Positions 15,583-24,999 are shown, counted from the stretch's first letter. The stretch: DNA of 29,098 nt from Alphaproteobacteria bacterium UBA7691 (GCA_002482765.1 DLGP01000063.1:1-29098); one strand, 5' to 3'. Numbers and translations are program-made. The notes: generated by a model not told the origin, from the sequence alone.

Positions 15583-18036
15583 ATGAAACAGAAGCTGCTG
15601 GTCATTGGCAACGGCATGGCGGCCGGGCGCGTGCTGGAAGAATTGCTCGAACGCGATCCGGGCCGCTACGAAATCACCATTCTGGGCGAGGAGCCGCGGG
15701 TCAATTATAACCGCATCATGCTGTCGCCGGTTTTGTCGGGTGAAAAAGGCTACGAGGATATTCTGATTCACGATGATGCCTGGTATGCCAGCCACGGCAT
15801 CACTCTGCTCAAGGGCCGCAAGGCGGTGAATATCGACCGTGCCGCCAGGCAGGTTCATGCCCATGACGGCACGGTGCTGGGCTACGACAAATTGCTGGTG
15901 GCCACGGGGTCGCTGCCGATCATCATTCCGCTGCCGGGCAGCGATCTGCCCGGCGTGCTGGCCTATCGTGACCTGGATGATGTGAACAAGATGCTGGCGG
16001 CGGCGGCTCGGCCGGGCAGCCGTGCCGTGGTGATTGGCGGCGGCCTGCTCGGGCTGGAAGCGGCGGCAGGCCTGGCTGAACGCGGCATGGCAGTGACCGT
16101 GCTGCATCTAATGCCAACGCTGATGGAGCGCCAACTTGATCCGGCGGCCGGCTATCTGTTGCAGCGCGCCATCGAAGCGCGCGGCATCGAGGTGATCACG
16201 CGGGCCAACACCCATGCCATTCTCGGCGAAAATCGTGTTGAAGCCGTGCGCCTGGATGATGGCCGCGAATTGCCGGCCGATATCGTGGTGATGGCAGTAG
16301 GCATTCGCCCCAATGCCATGCTGGCCAAGCAGGCCGGGCTGAATGTCGGGCGTGGCCTGGTGGTCAACGACCACATGGTGACGGATGACCCGGATATTCT
16401 TGCCGTCGGCGAATGTGTTGAACATCGCGGCATCTGCTATGGCCTGGTGGCGCCGCTTTATGAAATGGCCAAGGTGGCGGCGGCGCAACTGGCCGGCGAC
16501 GCGGCGGCGGCCTATGCCGGTTCGGTCACGGCAACCAAGCTGAAGGTGACCGGCATTGATCTGTTCTCGGCCGGTGATTTCGCCGAGGCCAAGGATCGTG
16601 AGGAGATTGTGCTGCGCGATGCCGCACGCGGCATCTACAAGCGGCTGGTGCTGAAGGATAACCGCATCATCGGCGCCGTGCTGTATGGCGAAACCGGCGA
16701 CGGCGCATGGTTCTTCCAGTTGCTGCGCGAAGGGCGCGATATTGCCGACTTGCGCGAAACGCTGATTTTCGGCCAGGGCTTTGCGGGAGGTGCCCCGCTG
16801 GACCCTATGGCGGCCGTTGCAGCCTTGCCGGATGATGCGGAAATCTGCGGCTGCAACGGCGTATGCAAGGGCAAGATCGTTTCGGCGATCCGGGAGGGCG
16901 GCCACGCGACGCTCGATGCGGTGCGGGCGCATACCAAGGCTTCCGCTTCCTGCGGTTCCTGCACCGGGCTGGTGGAGCAGTTGCTCGCCGTCACGCTGGG
17001 CGATAGCTACCAGCCGGCAGCGGTGAAGGCGATGTGCGGCTGCACCGATCTGGGGCATGACGATGTGCGCCGCCTGATCATCGCCAAGCAGCTCAAGACC
17101 ATGCCCGCAGTGATGCAGGAACTGGAATGGAAAACCTCCTGCGGCTGTTCAAAATGCCGCCCGGCGCTGAATTTTTATCTGCTCGCCACATGGCCGGGTG
17201 AATATACCGACGACTACCAGTCGCGTTTCATCAATGAACGTGCTCATGCCAATATTCAGAAGGACGGCACCTATTCGGTGGTGCCGCGCATGTGGGGTGG
17301 CGTCACTTCGGCCAAGGAATTGCGTGCCATCGCCGATGTGGTGGACAAGTTCGCCATTCCCACGGTGAAGGTCACTGGTGGCCAGCGCATCGATCTGCTC
17401 GGGGTGAAGAAGCAGGATTTGCCCGCTGTCTGGGCCGATCTCAATGCCGCCGGCATGGTTTCCGGCCATGCCTATGCCAAGGGTCTGCGCACGGTGAAAA
17501 CCTGTGTCGGCACCGAATGGTGCCGCTTCGGCACCCAGGATTCCACCGGCCTCGGCGTCAAGCTGGAACAATATACCTGGGGCAGCTGGACACCGCACAA
17601 GGTGAAGATGGGGGTTTCCGGCTGTCCGCGTAATTGCGCCGAGGCGACGGTGAAGGATATCGGCGTGATCTGCGTCGATTCCGGCTATGAGCTGCATGTC
17701 GCCGGTGCTGCCGGCCTGGAAGTGAAGGCCACGGTCTTGTTCTGCAAGGCCGAGAGCGAAGGCGAGGTGATCGAGATCGTCGGTGCGCTGATGCAGCTTT
17801 ATCGCGAACAGGCACATTATCTCGACCGCATCCACAAATGGGCTGCCCGCGTTGGTCTTGACAGTATCAAGGCCCAGGTGGTGCAGGATTTGCCGCGCCG
17901 CCGTGAATTGAATGCGCGTTTCGTGTTCTCGCAAACCTTTGCCCAGATCGATCCCTGGGCCGAGCGCGTGGCCGGCGCTTATGCGCATGAATTCAAGCCG
18001 ATGGCCGATCTTTCGGTGCGTGAGGTGGTGCAATGA
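15583..18036 (+). CDS. nirB: Assimilatory NAD(P)H nitrite reductase, large subunit
   Basis: The 817-residue flavo-siroheme enzyme reduces nitrite to ammonium with six electrons. In order it has an FAD/NAD(P)H oxidoreductase module (LLVIGNGMAAGRVLEEL; VVIGGGLLGLEAAAGLAERG), two BFD-like [2Fe-2S] Cys clusters (the first with Cys422, 424, 457 and 460; the second from MCGCTDL to SCGCSKCRPA), a ferredoxin-like half-domain, and the siroheme/[4Fe-4S] site with Cys641, Cys647, Cys681 and Cys685 (TCVGTEWC, GCPRNC). The length is normal for NirB. It follows the ATPase gene by 11 bp and overlaps nirD by ATGA. Confidence 0.97.
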   Translation: MKQKLLVIGNGMAAGRVLEELLERDPGRYEITILGEEPRVNYNRIMLSPVLSGEKGYEDILIHDDAWYASHGITLLKGRKAVNIDRAARQVHAHDGTVLGYDKLLVATGSLPIIIPLPGSDLPGVLAYRDLDDVNKMLAAAARPGSRAVVIGGGLLGLEAAAGLAERGMAVTVLHLMPTLMERQLDPAAGYLLQRAIEARGIEVITRANTHAILGENRVEAVRLDDGRELPADIVVMAVGIRPNAMLAKQAGLNVGRGLVVNDHMVTDDPDILAVGECVEHRGICYGLVAPLYEMAKVAAAQLAGDAAAAYAGSVTATKLKVTGIDLFSAGDFAEAKDREEIVLRDAARGIYKRLVLKDNRIIGAVLYGETGDGAWFFQLLREGRDIADLRETLIFGQGFAGGAPLDPMAAVAALPDDAEICGCNGVCKGKIVSAIREGGHATLDAVRAHTKASASCGSCTGLVEQLLAVTLGDSYQPAAVKAMCGCTDLGHDDVRRLIIAKQLKTMPAVMQELEWKTSCGCSKCRPALNFYLLATWPGEYTDDYQSRFINERAHANIQKDGTYSVVPRMWGGVTSAKELRAIADVVDKFAIPTVKVTGGQRIDLLGVKKQDLPAVWADLNAAGMVSGHAYAKGLRTVKTCVGTEWCRFGTQDSTGLGVKLEQYTWGSWTPHKVKMGVSGCPRNCAEATVKDIGVICVDSGYELHVAGAAGLEVKATVLFCKAESEGEVIEIVGALMQLYREQAHYLDRIHKWAARVGLDSIKAQVVQDLPRRRELNARFVFSQTFAQIDPWAERVAGAYAHEFKPMADLSVREVVQ

Positions 18037-18377
18037 CCATGATGCAGGATGAATGGCTTGATATCGGCCAGCTGGATGATATTCCGCGCCGGGGTGCCCG
18101 GGTGGTGAAATCGCCGGCTGGCGATATCGCCGTGTTTCGCACCCAGGATGATGCCGTCTTTGCGCTGGAAGATCGTTGCCCGCATAAGGGCGGCCCGCTG
18201 AGCCAGGGCATTGTGCAGGGCCATGCGGTGAATTGCCCGCTGCATAACTGGCTGATCAGCCTGGAAACCGGTGCGGCCCAGGGTGCTGATCAGGGCTGCA
18301 CAAAAACCGTCCCGGTGAAGCTGCAAGGCAGCCGCATCCTGCTGGGGCTGGCGGCCTTGCTGGCCCGCGCCGCATGA
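18033..18377 (+). CDS. nirD: Nitrite reductase small subunit, Rieske-type ferredoxin
   Basis: The 114-residue protein has a complete Rieske [2Fe-2S] ligand set: Cys49-x-His51 in RCPHKGGPLS and Cys68-x2-His71 in NCPLHNW. It partners NirB. In Paracoccus denitrificans the equivalent protein, NasG, is thought to carry electrons to both nitrite and nitrate reductase. The genes nirB-nirD-nasA here are in the same relative order, so a shared electron carrier is plausible. It overlaps nirB and nasA by 4 bp each, which suggests translational coupling. Confidence 0.94.
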   Translation: MTMMQDEWLDIGQLDDIPRRGARVVKSPAGDIAVFRTQDDAVFALEDRCPHKGGPLSQGIVQGHAVNCPLHNWLISLETGAAQGADQGCTKTVPVKLQGSRILLGLAALLARAA

Positions 18378-21010
18378 CAACGGAAACCCGCACCACCTGC
18401 CCCTATTGCGGTGTTGGCTGCGGCGTGATTGTAACGCGCCAACAGGATGGCGCGCTTGGCCTGCGGGGTGATCCGGATCACCCGGCGAATTTTGGCCGGC
18501 TCTGCTCCAAGGGTTCGGCATTGCTCGAAACCCTGAGCCTGGATGATCGCCTGCTGCATCCTTTGCTGCATGGCGAACGTGTATCCTGGGATATGGCCCT
18601 GGATACCGCCGCCGCGCGCTTCCGCCAGGTGATTGAAGAACACGGGCCGGAAGCGGTGGCCTTCTATGTTTCAGGCCAGATTCTCACCGAGGATTACTAC
18701 GTCGCCAACAAGCTGATGAAGGGCTATGTTGGTGCGGCCAATATCGACACCAATTCCAGGCTCTGCATGGCCTCGGCGGTGGTGGGCCATAAACGCGCCT
18801 TTGGTGCCGATACCGTGCCGGTGAATTATGCCGATCTGGAACTGGCCGATCTTGTGGTGCTGGTTGGTTCCAACCTGGCCTGGTGCCATCCGGTGCTGTT
18901 TCAGCGCCTGGCAGCGGCCCGGCAGGCGCGGCCCGAGATGCGGGTGGTGGTGGTTGATCCGCGCCGCACCATGACGGCGCAATTCGCCGATCTGCATCTG
19001 GCGATTGCGCCCGGCTCGGATGTGGCGCTGTTTAACGGCCTGCTCTGTCATCTGGCGGCCGATGGCCGCATGGATGCAGACTTCTTGGCCCACCATGCCA
19101 CGGGGGCCGAGGCAGCCCTGGCGGCAGCACGCCAGGATGGTTTGGCGGAAGCTGCGCGCGCCACCGGGCTCAGCGCAACACAGCTTCAGCAATTCTACGC
19201 CCTGTTCGCCCGCAGCGAACGGGTGGTTACCGGCTTCAGCCAGGGCGTCAACCAGTCAAGCCATGGCGTTGACAAGGTGAATGCGATCCTGAATTGCCAT
19301 CTTTTCACCGGCCGTATCGGCCGGCCGGGGCAGGGGCCATTCTCGATCACCGGCCAGCCCAATGCCATGGGCGGGCGCGAAGTGGGTGGGCTGGCCAACC
19401 AGTTGGCCGCGCATATGGAGATCGACAATCCGGCGCATCGTCGCATTGTGCAGGATTTCTGGGCTTCGCCGGCTATCGCCGCGCGCCAGGGCCTGAAAGC
19501 GGTTGATCTGTTCCAGGCTGTGCTGGCCGGCAAGATCAAGGCGGTGTGGATCGCCGGCACCAATCCGGTTGATTCGATGCCGGATGCCGATGCGGTGCGC
19601 GATGCCTTGCGGGCTTGCCCCTTTGTGGTGGTTTCCGATGTGGTGCGCCACACGGATACAACAGCGCTGGCGCATCTGTTGCTGCCAGCTGCTGCCTGGG
19701 GCGAGAAAGATGGTACGGTGACCAATTCCGAACGCCGCATTTCGCGCCAGCGCGCTTTTCTGCCGCTGCCGGGCGAAGCGAAACCGGATTGGTGGATTTT
19801 TGCCGAGGTGGCACGGCGCATGGGCTGGAGCGAAGCTTTCGCCTATGAAAACGTCGCCACGATCTTCGCCGAGCATGCCGCGCTTTCGGCCGCAGAAAAT
19901 GCCGGCAGCCGGGATTTTGACATTGCGCAATTGAGCAGACTCAGTTCGGCTGACTATGATGCGCTGGCGCCGTTCCAATGGGGCGGTGAACGCTTTTTTG
20001 CCGATGGGCGTTTCTATACGCCGGATGGCAAGGCGCGGCTGGTGCCGGTGCGCCAGGCGGCGCCGGGCGCGGCAGTGGACGCGGATTATCCGCTGGTGTT
20101 GAATACCGGCCGGGTGCGCGACCAGTGGCATACCATGACCCGCACCGCCAAGACGGCGCGGCTGATGAGCCATATCGCTGAACCCTTTGTGGAACTGCAT
20201 CCTGCTGATGCCGCAGCGCTTGGCATCCTGCCGGCCAGCCTGGTGAAGGTGCAAAGCCCGCTGGGTCATGTGGTGGCGCGCGCGCTGCTATCGCCAGACC
20301 AACGCCCAGGCTCGGTATTTGTGCCGCTGCACTGGACCGGGCAATATAGCGCACAAGGGCGCATTGATGCGCTGATCGCGCCGCACCGCGATGCGTTGTC
20401 AGGTCAGCCGGAATTGAAATTCACCCCGGTGCAGGCATTGCCCTATCGCGCCGCCTGGTATGGCTTTGCCGTGCTGGCGGAAAAGCCGGTGCAGTTGGAT
20501 GCTGGCTATTGGGCCCTGGCGCCGGCCAAGGCCGGCTGGCGGGTGGAACTGGCCGATACTGCTTTGCCGGATGATTGGGATGCCTATGCCCGGGCGCTGT
20601 TCGGCGCCGGTGATCTGGAAATGCTGGCTTATCACGATGCGGCGGGCGCGCGGCATCGTTTTGCCCCCTTCCGCGATGGCCGCCTGCTGGGAGCGTTTTT
20701 TGTGGCGCCCGAGCCGGTGGCGGTGTCGCGCGCCTGGGCTGCTGAACAATTGGAAGCAACTGAACTCGATCCGGCGGCGCGGCTGCGCCTGCTGGCCGGG
20801 CGCGCCGGTGCCGAACAGCCGGATCGTGGCGCCATTGTCTGCGCCTGTTTTGAAATCGGCGTCAATCAGATCGTGGCCAGTATCAATGCCGGCTGCGTGG
20901 ATGTGGAAGCGGTTGGCGCGGCTCTGCGCGCCGGCACCAATTGCGGCTCCTGCCGCAGCGAAATCCGGAGGCTGATCGATGCCGATAGAATCCAGCAGAA
21001 AGCCGGTTGA
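18374..21010 (+). CDS. nasA: Assimilatory nitrate reductase, molybdopterin catalytic subunit
   Basis: The 878-residue cytoplasmic enzyme reduces nitrate to nitrite. It has an N-terminal [4Fe-4S] site with Cys9, Cys12, Cys16 and Cys44 (TCPYCGVGC, GRLCSKG), a Mo-bis-MGD domain with the likely Mo ligand Cys131 (NSRLCMASAVVGHK), a molydopterin-dinucleotide domain (LVLNTGRVRDQWHTMTR), and a C-terminal BFD-like [2Fe-2S] domain (CACFEIGVNQIV then NCGSCRSEI). It lacks a signal peptide, as expected for NasA. No NasB-type flavoprotein partner is encoded here. The start overlaps nirD by ATGA, and the end overlaps cysG by 32 bp. Confidence 0.96.
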   Translation: MTTETRTTCPYCGVGCGVIVTRQQDGALGLRGDPDHPANFGRLCSKGSALLETLSLDDRLLHPLLHGERVSWDMALDTAAARFRQVIEEHGPEAVAFYVSGQILTEDYYVANKLMKGYVGAANIDTNSRLCMASAVVGHKRAFGADTVPVNYADLELADLVVLVGSNLAWCHPVLFQRLAAARQARPEMRVVVVDPRRTMTAQFADLHLAIAPGSDVALFNGLLCHLAADGRMDADFLAHHATGAEAALAAARQDGLAEAARATGLSATQLQQFYALFARSERVVTGFSQGVNQSSHGVDKVNAILNCHLFTGRIGRPGQGPFSITGQPNAMGGREVGGLANQLAAHMEIDNPAHRRIVQDFWASPAIAARQGLKAVDLFQAVLAGKIKAVWIAGTNPVDSMPDADAVRDALRACPFVVVSDVVRHTDTTALAHLLLPAAAWGEKDGTVTNSERRISRQRAFLPLPGEAKPDWWIFAEVARRMGWSEAFAYENVATIFAEHAALSAAENAGSRDFDIAQLSRLSSADYDALAPFQWGGERFFADGRFYTPDGKARLVPVRQAAPGAAVDADYPLVLNTGRVRDQWHTMTRTAKTARLMSHIAEPFVELHPADAAALGILPASLVKVQSPLGHVVARALLSPDQRPGSVFVPLHWTGQYSAQGRIDALIAPHRDALSGQPELKFTPVQALPYRAAWYGFAVLAEKPVQLDAGYWALAPAKAGWRVELADTALPDDWDAYARALFGAGDLEMLAYHDAAGARHRFAPFRDGRLLGAFFVAPEPVAVSRAWAAEQLEATELDPAARLRLLAGRAGAEQPDRGAIVCACFEIGVNQIVASINAGCVDVEAVGAALRAGTNCGSCRSEIRRLIDADRIQQKAG

Positions 21011-22397
21011 AGCCAGCCCGGCGCGGATTGCGCCGCTGGCCGTGCTGCCGCTGTTTCTCAATCTGCAAAACCGCCGCGCGGTGGTGATTGGCAATAGCGA
21101 AGCGGCGGCATGGAAAGCCGAGTTACTGGCCGCCGCCGGTGCTGATCTGCTGCAATTGCAAAACTGGCAGGCCGGCGACCTGGCCGGCGCTGTTTTGGTG
21201 GTGGCGGATATCGATGGCCTGGATGAATGCGCTGCCTTGCAGGCCGCCTGCCATGCGGCGCGGGCGCTGTGTTGCATCATCGACAAGCCGGCCTTCTGCG
21301 ATGTGCAGTTTGGCGCCATCGTCAATCGCTCGCCGGTGGTGATCGGTATTTCCACGGCCGGTGCCGCGCCGGTGCTGGCCCAGGCGGTGCGCCGCCGTAT
21401 CGAAACCGCCCTGCCGCTGGCGCTTGGCGCCTGGGCAGCAGCAGCCAAAGCCCTGCGCGGCCGCATCGCTGCTTTGCTGCCGGACAAGGCGGCGCGGCGC
21501 AGTTTCTGGGGGCGTTTTGCCGAGCAGGCCTTCACCCGGCCATTGCCGGATGCAGCCGAGATCCTGGCCTTGGCCGAACCGGCCGAGACAACAGCCGGCG
21601 AGGTGACGCTGGTGGGCGCCGGCCCGGGCGATGCCGAATTGCTCACCCTGAAAGCAATGCGCGCCTTGCAGGCCGCCGATGTGATCCTGTTCGACGATCT
21701 GGTTTCCGACGATGTGCTGGAACTGGCGCGGCGCGAGGCCAAGCGTTTGCTGGTGGGCAAGCGTGGCCGCCGCGCCTCGTGCAAGCAGGATGATATCAAC
21801 GCGCTGATGATCAAGCTGGCGCGCCAGGGCAAAAATGTGGTGCGGCTGAAATCCGGCGACCCGATGATCTTTGGCCGTGCCGGCGAGGAGATCGAGGCGT
21901 TGCGCGCCGCCGGCATTCCGGTGCGTGTGGTGCCGGGTGTCACCGCTGCTTTGGCTGCCGCTGCCGAGCTTGGTGTGTCGCTGACGCATCGTCAGGCGGC
22001 GCATTCGGTGCGTTTTGTCACCGGCCATTCGCGCCAGGGCGCATTGCCGGCGGATATTGACTGGCGCGGCCTGGCCGATCCGGAAACCACGCTGATGTTT
22101 TACATGGGCGGCCGCACCGCGCCGGAGATTGCACGGCGGCTGATTGCCGAGGGCTTATCGCCTGACATGCCGGTGGTGGCGCTGGCTTCGGTGTCGCGAC
22201 CGGGGCGCCAGCTCTGGCATGGCAGCCTGGGCGTGCTACTCGCCGGCCCGGCCCTCTCCGATGCCGAGGGGCCGGTGCTGCTTGGCATCGGCGCGGTGTT
22301 CAGTGCGGCATTCAGGCTGGCGCAAACCAGCGCCGCACCTGATCATCCGACAGGGCTTGCAGCAGCTTTGCCAGCAACGCCACGATCAGCAGCGTGA
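20979..22397 (+). CDS. cysG: Siroheme synthase (CysG-type fusion)
   Basis: The 472-residue fusion makes siroheme, the NirB cofactor. The N-terminal precorrin-2 dehydrogenase/ferrochelatase domain (about 20-200) starts LPLFLNLQNRRAVVIGNSEA and keeps the IIDKP Asp, but the usual GGG of the NAD loop is GNS and about 20 residues are missing after the first beta-alpha unit. The C-terminal uroporphyrinogen-III methyltransferase (from about residue 205) is canonical: VTLVGAGPGDAELLTLKA, RLKSGDPMIFGRAGEE, VPGVTAALAAAAELG and SLTHR. It begins inside nasA. Its last 86 bp overlap the convergent Gate-domain gene, giving a non-conserved tail. Confidence 0.93.
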   Translation: MPIESSRKPVEASPARIAPLAVLPLFLNLQNRRAVVIGNSEAAAWKAELLAAAGADLLQLQNWQAGDLAGAVLVVADIDGLDECAALQAACHAARALCCIIDKPAFCDVQFGAIVNRSPVVIGISTAGAAPVLAQAVRRRIETALPLALGAWAAAAKALRGRIAALLPDKAARRSFWGRFAEQAFTRPLPDAAEILALAEPAETTAGEVTLVGAGPGDAELLTLKAMRALQAADVILFDDLVSDDVLELARREAKRLLVGKRGRRASCKQDDINALMIKLARQGKNVVRLKSGDPMIFGRAGEEIEALRAAGIPVRVVPGVTAALAAAAELGVSLTHRQAAHSVRFVTGHSRQGALPADIDWRGLADPETTLMFYMGGRTAPEIARRLIAEGLSPDMPVVALASVSRPGRQLWHGSLGVLLAGPALSDAEGPVLLGIGAVFSAAFRLAQTSAAPDHPTGLAAALPATPRSAA

Positions 22398-23265
22398 GCA
22401 GCACGCGGCCTACCAGGATAATCCACAGATTGCCGCCCATCGCCAGCATCAGCAGCGTATCCTCAATCAGGCCATGGCTCAGCGACAGCCAGGCCAGCGC
22501 CAGGAAACGCGGCCGGGGCGGAATATTCTGCTCGCGTGCCTGTTCGATGATCAGTCCGCCGCCATAGGTCAGGCCCAGCAGCACACCCACAGTGGTGACC
22601 GGCGCCACCTGGGCATCCAGGCCGGAAAGCCGCAGCAACGGCTCCAGCGCGCGGGTGATGCGGGCGGTGATGCCGCTGCGCTCCAGCACATCCAGCAAAA
22701 TCAGCAGCAGCAGGATGATGGCGAAGATCATGGCAAAGCTCTGGGCCACACCGATGGCCCAGTCAATCCAGCCGGCATCCTGGCTGGCCGGTGCCGCCAG
22801 ATGATGCAGATTGGCCGGCTGATCCAGCCAGCCGGTGAGGCGCGAAACGGCAACGATGGCGGCGCCATAGCCCAGCCCGGTGCCGGCGCGCAGTAAAGTG
22901 GTGAGCCAGAAGCTGGCCCCGGCGCGGCGCACAATGGCCTGCTCCACCGGCAGCGAATGGGCAAACAGCATCATGGCGCACAGCGCGGAAAGCTGTGCCT
23001 CGGTCAACTGCATCTGCCCGGCCAGGCCGATCAGGGCCGCCACGCCGCCATAGATGCCCACCAGGGCGGTGGTGACCCAGATAATGCCGGCTTCCAGCGG
23101 CAGCCCGATCAGTTGTGTTACTGGATCAAGGCCACGCGCCGCCTGTGTGATCAAGCCGGCTTCCTCGGCCAGCTTCACTGCCAGCATCACCGGCAGCATG
23201 ATTTTCACCAGATCAAGGAACAGCCGGCGGCAGCGCCGCAGCGTGGCAACAAGATAATTGAACAT
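22312..23265 (-). CDS. Gate (nucleoside-recognition) domain integral membrane protein
   Basis: The 317-residue polytopic protein contains two Gate-like repeats, seen as IMLPVMLAVKLAEEAGLI with a following GIYGGVAALI, and TVGVLLGLTYGGGLIIEQAR with LSHGLIEDTLLMLAMGG near the end. About eight hydrophobic stretches are visible. Members of this family (COG3366-like) are putative transporters or exporters without established substrates. It is last in the lrgA-lrgB-kinase operon, 9 bp after the kinase stop, and has no good ribosome site of its own, so coupling is likely. Its 3' end overlaps that of cysG on the other strand. Confidence 0.75.
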   Translation of the reverse strand: MFNYLVATLRRCRRLFLDLVKIMLPVMLAVKLAEEAGLITQAARGLDPVTQLIGLPLEAGIIWVTTALVGIYGGVAALIGLAGQMQLTEAQLSALCAMMLFAHSLPVEQAIVRRAGASFWLTTLLRAGTGLGYGAAIVAVSRLTGWLDQPANLHHLAAPASQDAGWIDWAIGVAQSFAMIFAIILLLLILLDVLERSGITARITRALEPLLRLSGLDAQVAPVTTVGVLLGLTYGGGLIIEQAREQNIPPRPRFLALAWLSLSHGLIEDTLLMLAMGGNLWIILVGRVLLTLLIVALLAKLLQALSDDQVRRWFAPA

Positions 23266-23274
23266 GGGGGGAGG

Positions 23275-24999
23275 TCAGCGCACGGGTTGAACAGGAAAAA
23301 CCAGGATGGCGGTGGTACCTTCGCCCTTGCGGCTTTCAATCTCAAGTCGTCCACCATGCAGTTCGACCAGGGATTTCACCAGCGGCAGGCCCAGGCCGGT
23401 GCCGGTTTGGCCGCGACTGAGCAGGCTGTTGCGGGCGCCTTCATTGATCTGGCCAAAAGGTTCCAGCGCCACCTTGATCTCATGCGGTGCCATACCGATG
23501 CCGCTATCAGCCACGCTGACACGCAGCAGTCCGGGCGCAGCGCTGGCGGCAACATGGATGCGGCCACCGGGCGGGGTGAATTTCACCGCATTGCTGAGCA
23601 GGTTGAGCAGCATCTGGCGCAGCATGCGCTCATCGGCCATCAGCAGCGGCAAATCCTGCGGCAATTCGGCGCTGATCAGCACCTGGGCCTTGTCGGCTTC
23701 CGGCCGGATCAGATCCAGGCAATCGGCCAGGCTGTGATCCAGTTCCAGCGGCGCCGGATGCGGCTCCATCTTGCCGGCCTCGATCTTGGCCAGATCAAGC
23801 ACATCATTGATCAGTTGCAGCAGATGGCGGCCGGATTTGTGGATATCCTCCACATAGGATTGCTGTTTCCCGTTCAATTCGCCGAAATAACGCGCCGAAA
23901 GCATTTCCGAGAAGCCGATGATGGCATTCAGCGGCGTGCGGAATTCATGGCTCATATTGGCCAGGAAGCTGCTCTTGGCGCGACTTGCCACTTCGGCCAT
24001 TTCCTTGGCGCGGCGCAACTCGCGCTCGGCGCGGCGGCGTTCCTCCACCTCGCGGGTTAGCGCCTCGGTGCGCTCGGCCACGCGGCGTTCCAGGCTTTCA
24101 GCCACATCACGCAATTGGTCCTGGGCGCGGCGCAATTCGGTAATGTCGGAATAGGTGGTGACAAAGCCGATGCCCGGCACCGGGTTGCCGATCACTTCGA
24201 TCACCCGCCCATCCGGCCGCATCCGTTGCAGCCGATGCGGCTCGAAGCGCAAGGCCAGCTTCACGCGCTGGCTGACCAATTCGCCGATATCGCCAGGGCC
24301 ATATTCGCCGCGTTCGGCATTATAGCGGAATTGCGCCGCAATCGGTGTGCCGGGGATGGCGAATTCATCTGGCAGGTCGAGAATTTCCAGCATGCGCCGA
24401 TTGCACAGCACCAGATCAAGATTCTGGTCAAACAGCGAAATGCCATGGCTCACATTGTTAACGATGACATCCAGCATGCGGTTCTGCCGCAGCAATTCGC
24501 TTTCGCGCTGTGCCAGGTCAGCCGTGCGGCGCCGGACCATCTCTTCCAGGTCGTCGCGTGCCTGCCGCAGCGCATCTTCTGCCCGGCGTCGTTCGGTCAC
24601 ATCGGTATAGGTGGTGATCCAGCCGCCACCGGGCAGCGGCGTGCCGCGAATATCCAGCACCACGCCATTCGGCCGCGTACGTTCCAGCCGATGCGGCAGG
24701 AAGCGGCGCGCCAGTTCCAGCCGGTCCCGCACCAGGGTTTCCACATCGCCGGGGCCATATTCGCCGCGCTCGGCATTGTAGCGGTAGATTGCTTCCACGC
24801 TGGTGCCGGGGCGGCACAATTCGGGCGGGAAGCCATAAAGCGCGGCGTAATGCTGGTTGCAGGCCACCAGCACAAGGTCGCGATCAAAAACGCTGATCCC
24901 CTGATCAATATATTCCAGACCCTGAAGCAGCAGGTCGGCTTGCCCCACTGTCACCCTCCCGAGACGACTTTGCACCGAGTCTATGCCAGGCTGGCTCAT
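23275..24999 (-). CDS. Soluble sensor histidine kinase with two tandem PAS domains
   Basis: The 574-residue protein has no membrane segment. It has two similar PAS-7-type domains at about 24-140 and 177-290, each with RYNAERGEYGPGD, a coiled coil at about 296-340, a HisKA dimerisation domain with the phospho-acceptor His351 (MSHEFRTPLNAI), and an HATPase domain (LLNLLSNAVKFTP, VADSGIGM, TGTGLGLPLVKSLVELHGG). It senses an unknown cytoplasmic signal. There is no response regulator gene beside it. The ATG at 24999 overlaps the lrgB stop (ATGA); an ATG 18 bp further upstream lies within lrgB. Confidence 0.9.
   Translation of the reverse strand: MSQPGIDSVQSRLGRVTVGQADLLLQGLEYIDQGISVFDRDLVLVACNQHYAALYGFPPELCRPGTSVEAIYRYNAERGEYGPGDVETLVRDRLELARRFLPHRLERTRPNGVVLDIRGTPLPGGGWITTYTDVTERRRAEDALRQARDDLEEMVRRRTADLAQRESELLRQNRMLDVIVNNVSHGISLFDQNLDLVLCNRRMLEILDLPDEFAIPGTPIAAQFRYNAERGEYGPGDIGELVSQRVKLALRFEPHRLQRMRPDGRVIEVIGNPVPGIGFVTTYSDITELRRAQDQLRDVAESLERRVAERTEALTREVEERRRAERELRRAKEMAEVASRAKSSFLANMSHEFRTPLNAIIGFSEMLSARYFGELNGKQQSYVEDIHKSGRHLLQLINDVLDLAKIEAGKMEPHPAPLELDHSLADCLDLIRPEADKAQVLISAELPQDLPLLMADERMLRQMLLNLLSNAVKFTPPGGRIHVAASAAPGLLRVSVADSGIGMAPHEIKVALEPFGQINEGARNSLLSRGQTGTGLGLPLVKSLVELHGGRLEIESRKGEGTTAILVFPVQPVR

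Noticed and set aside
22312..23265. The Gate-domain protein considered as a true nucleoside transporter (NupC type).
   Set aside because: It has only the Gate-type repeats at 317 residues and lacks the other NupC transporter domains, so a substrate cannot be claimed.
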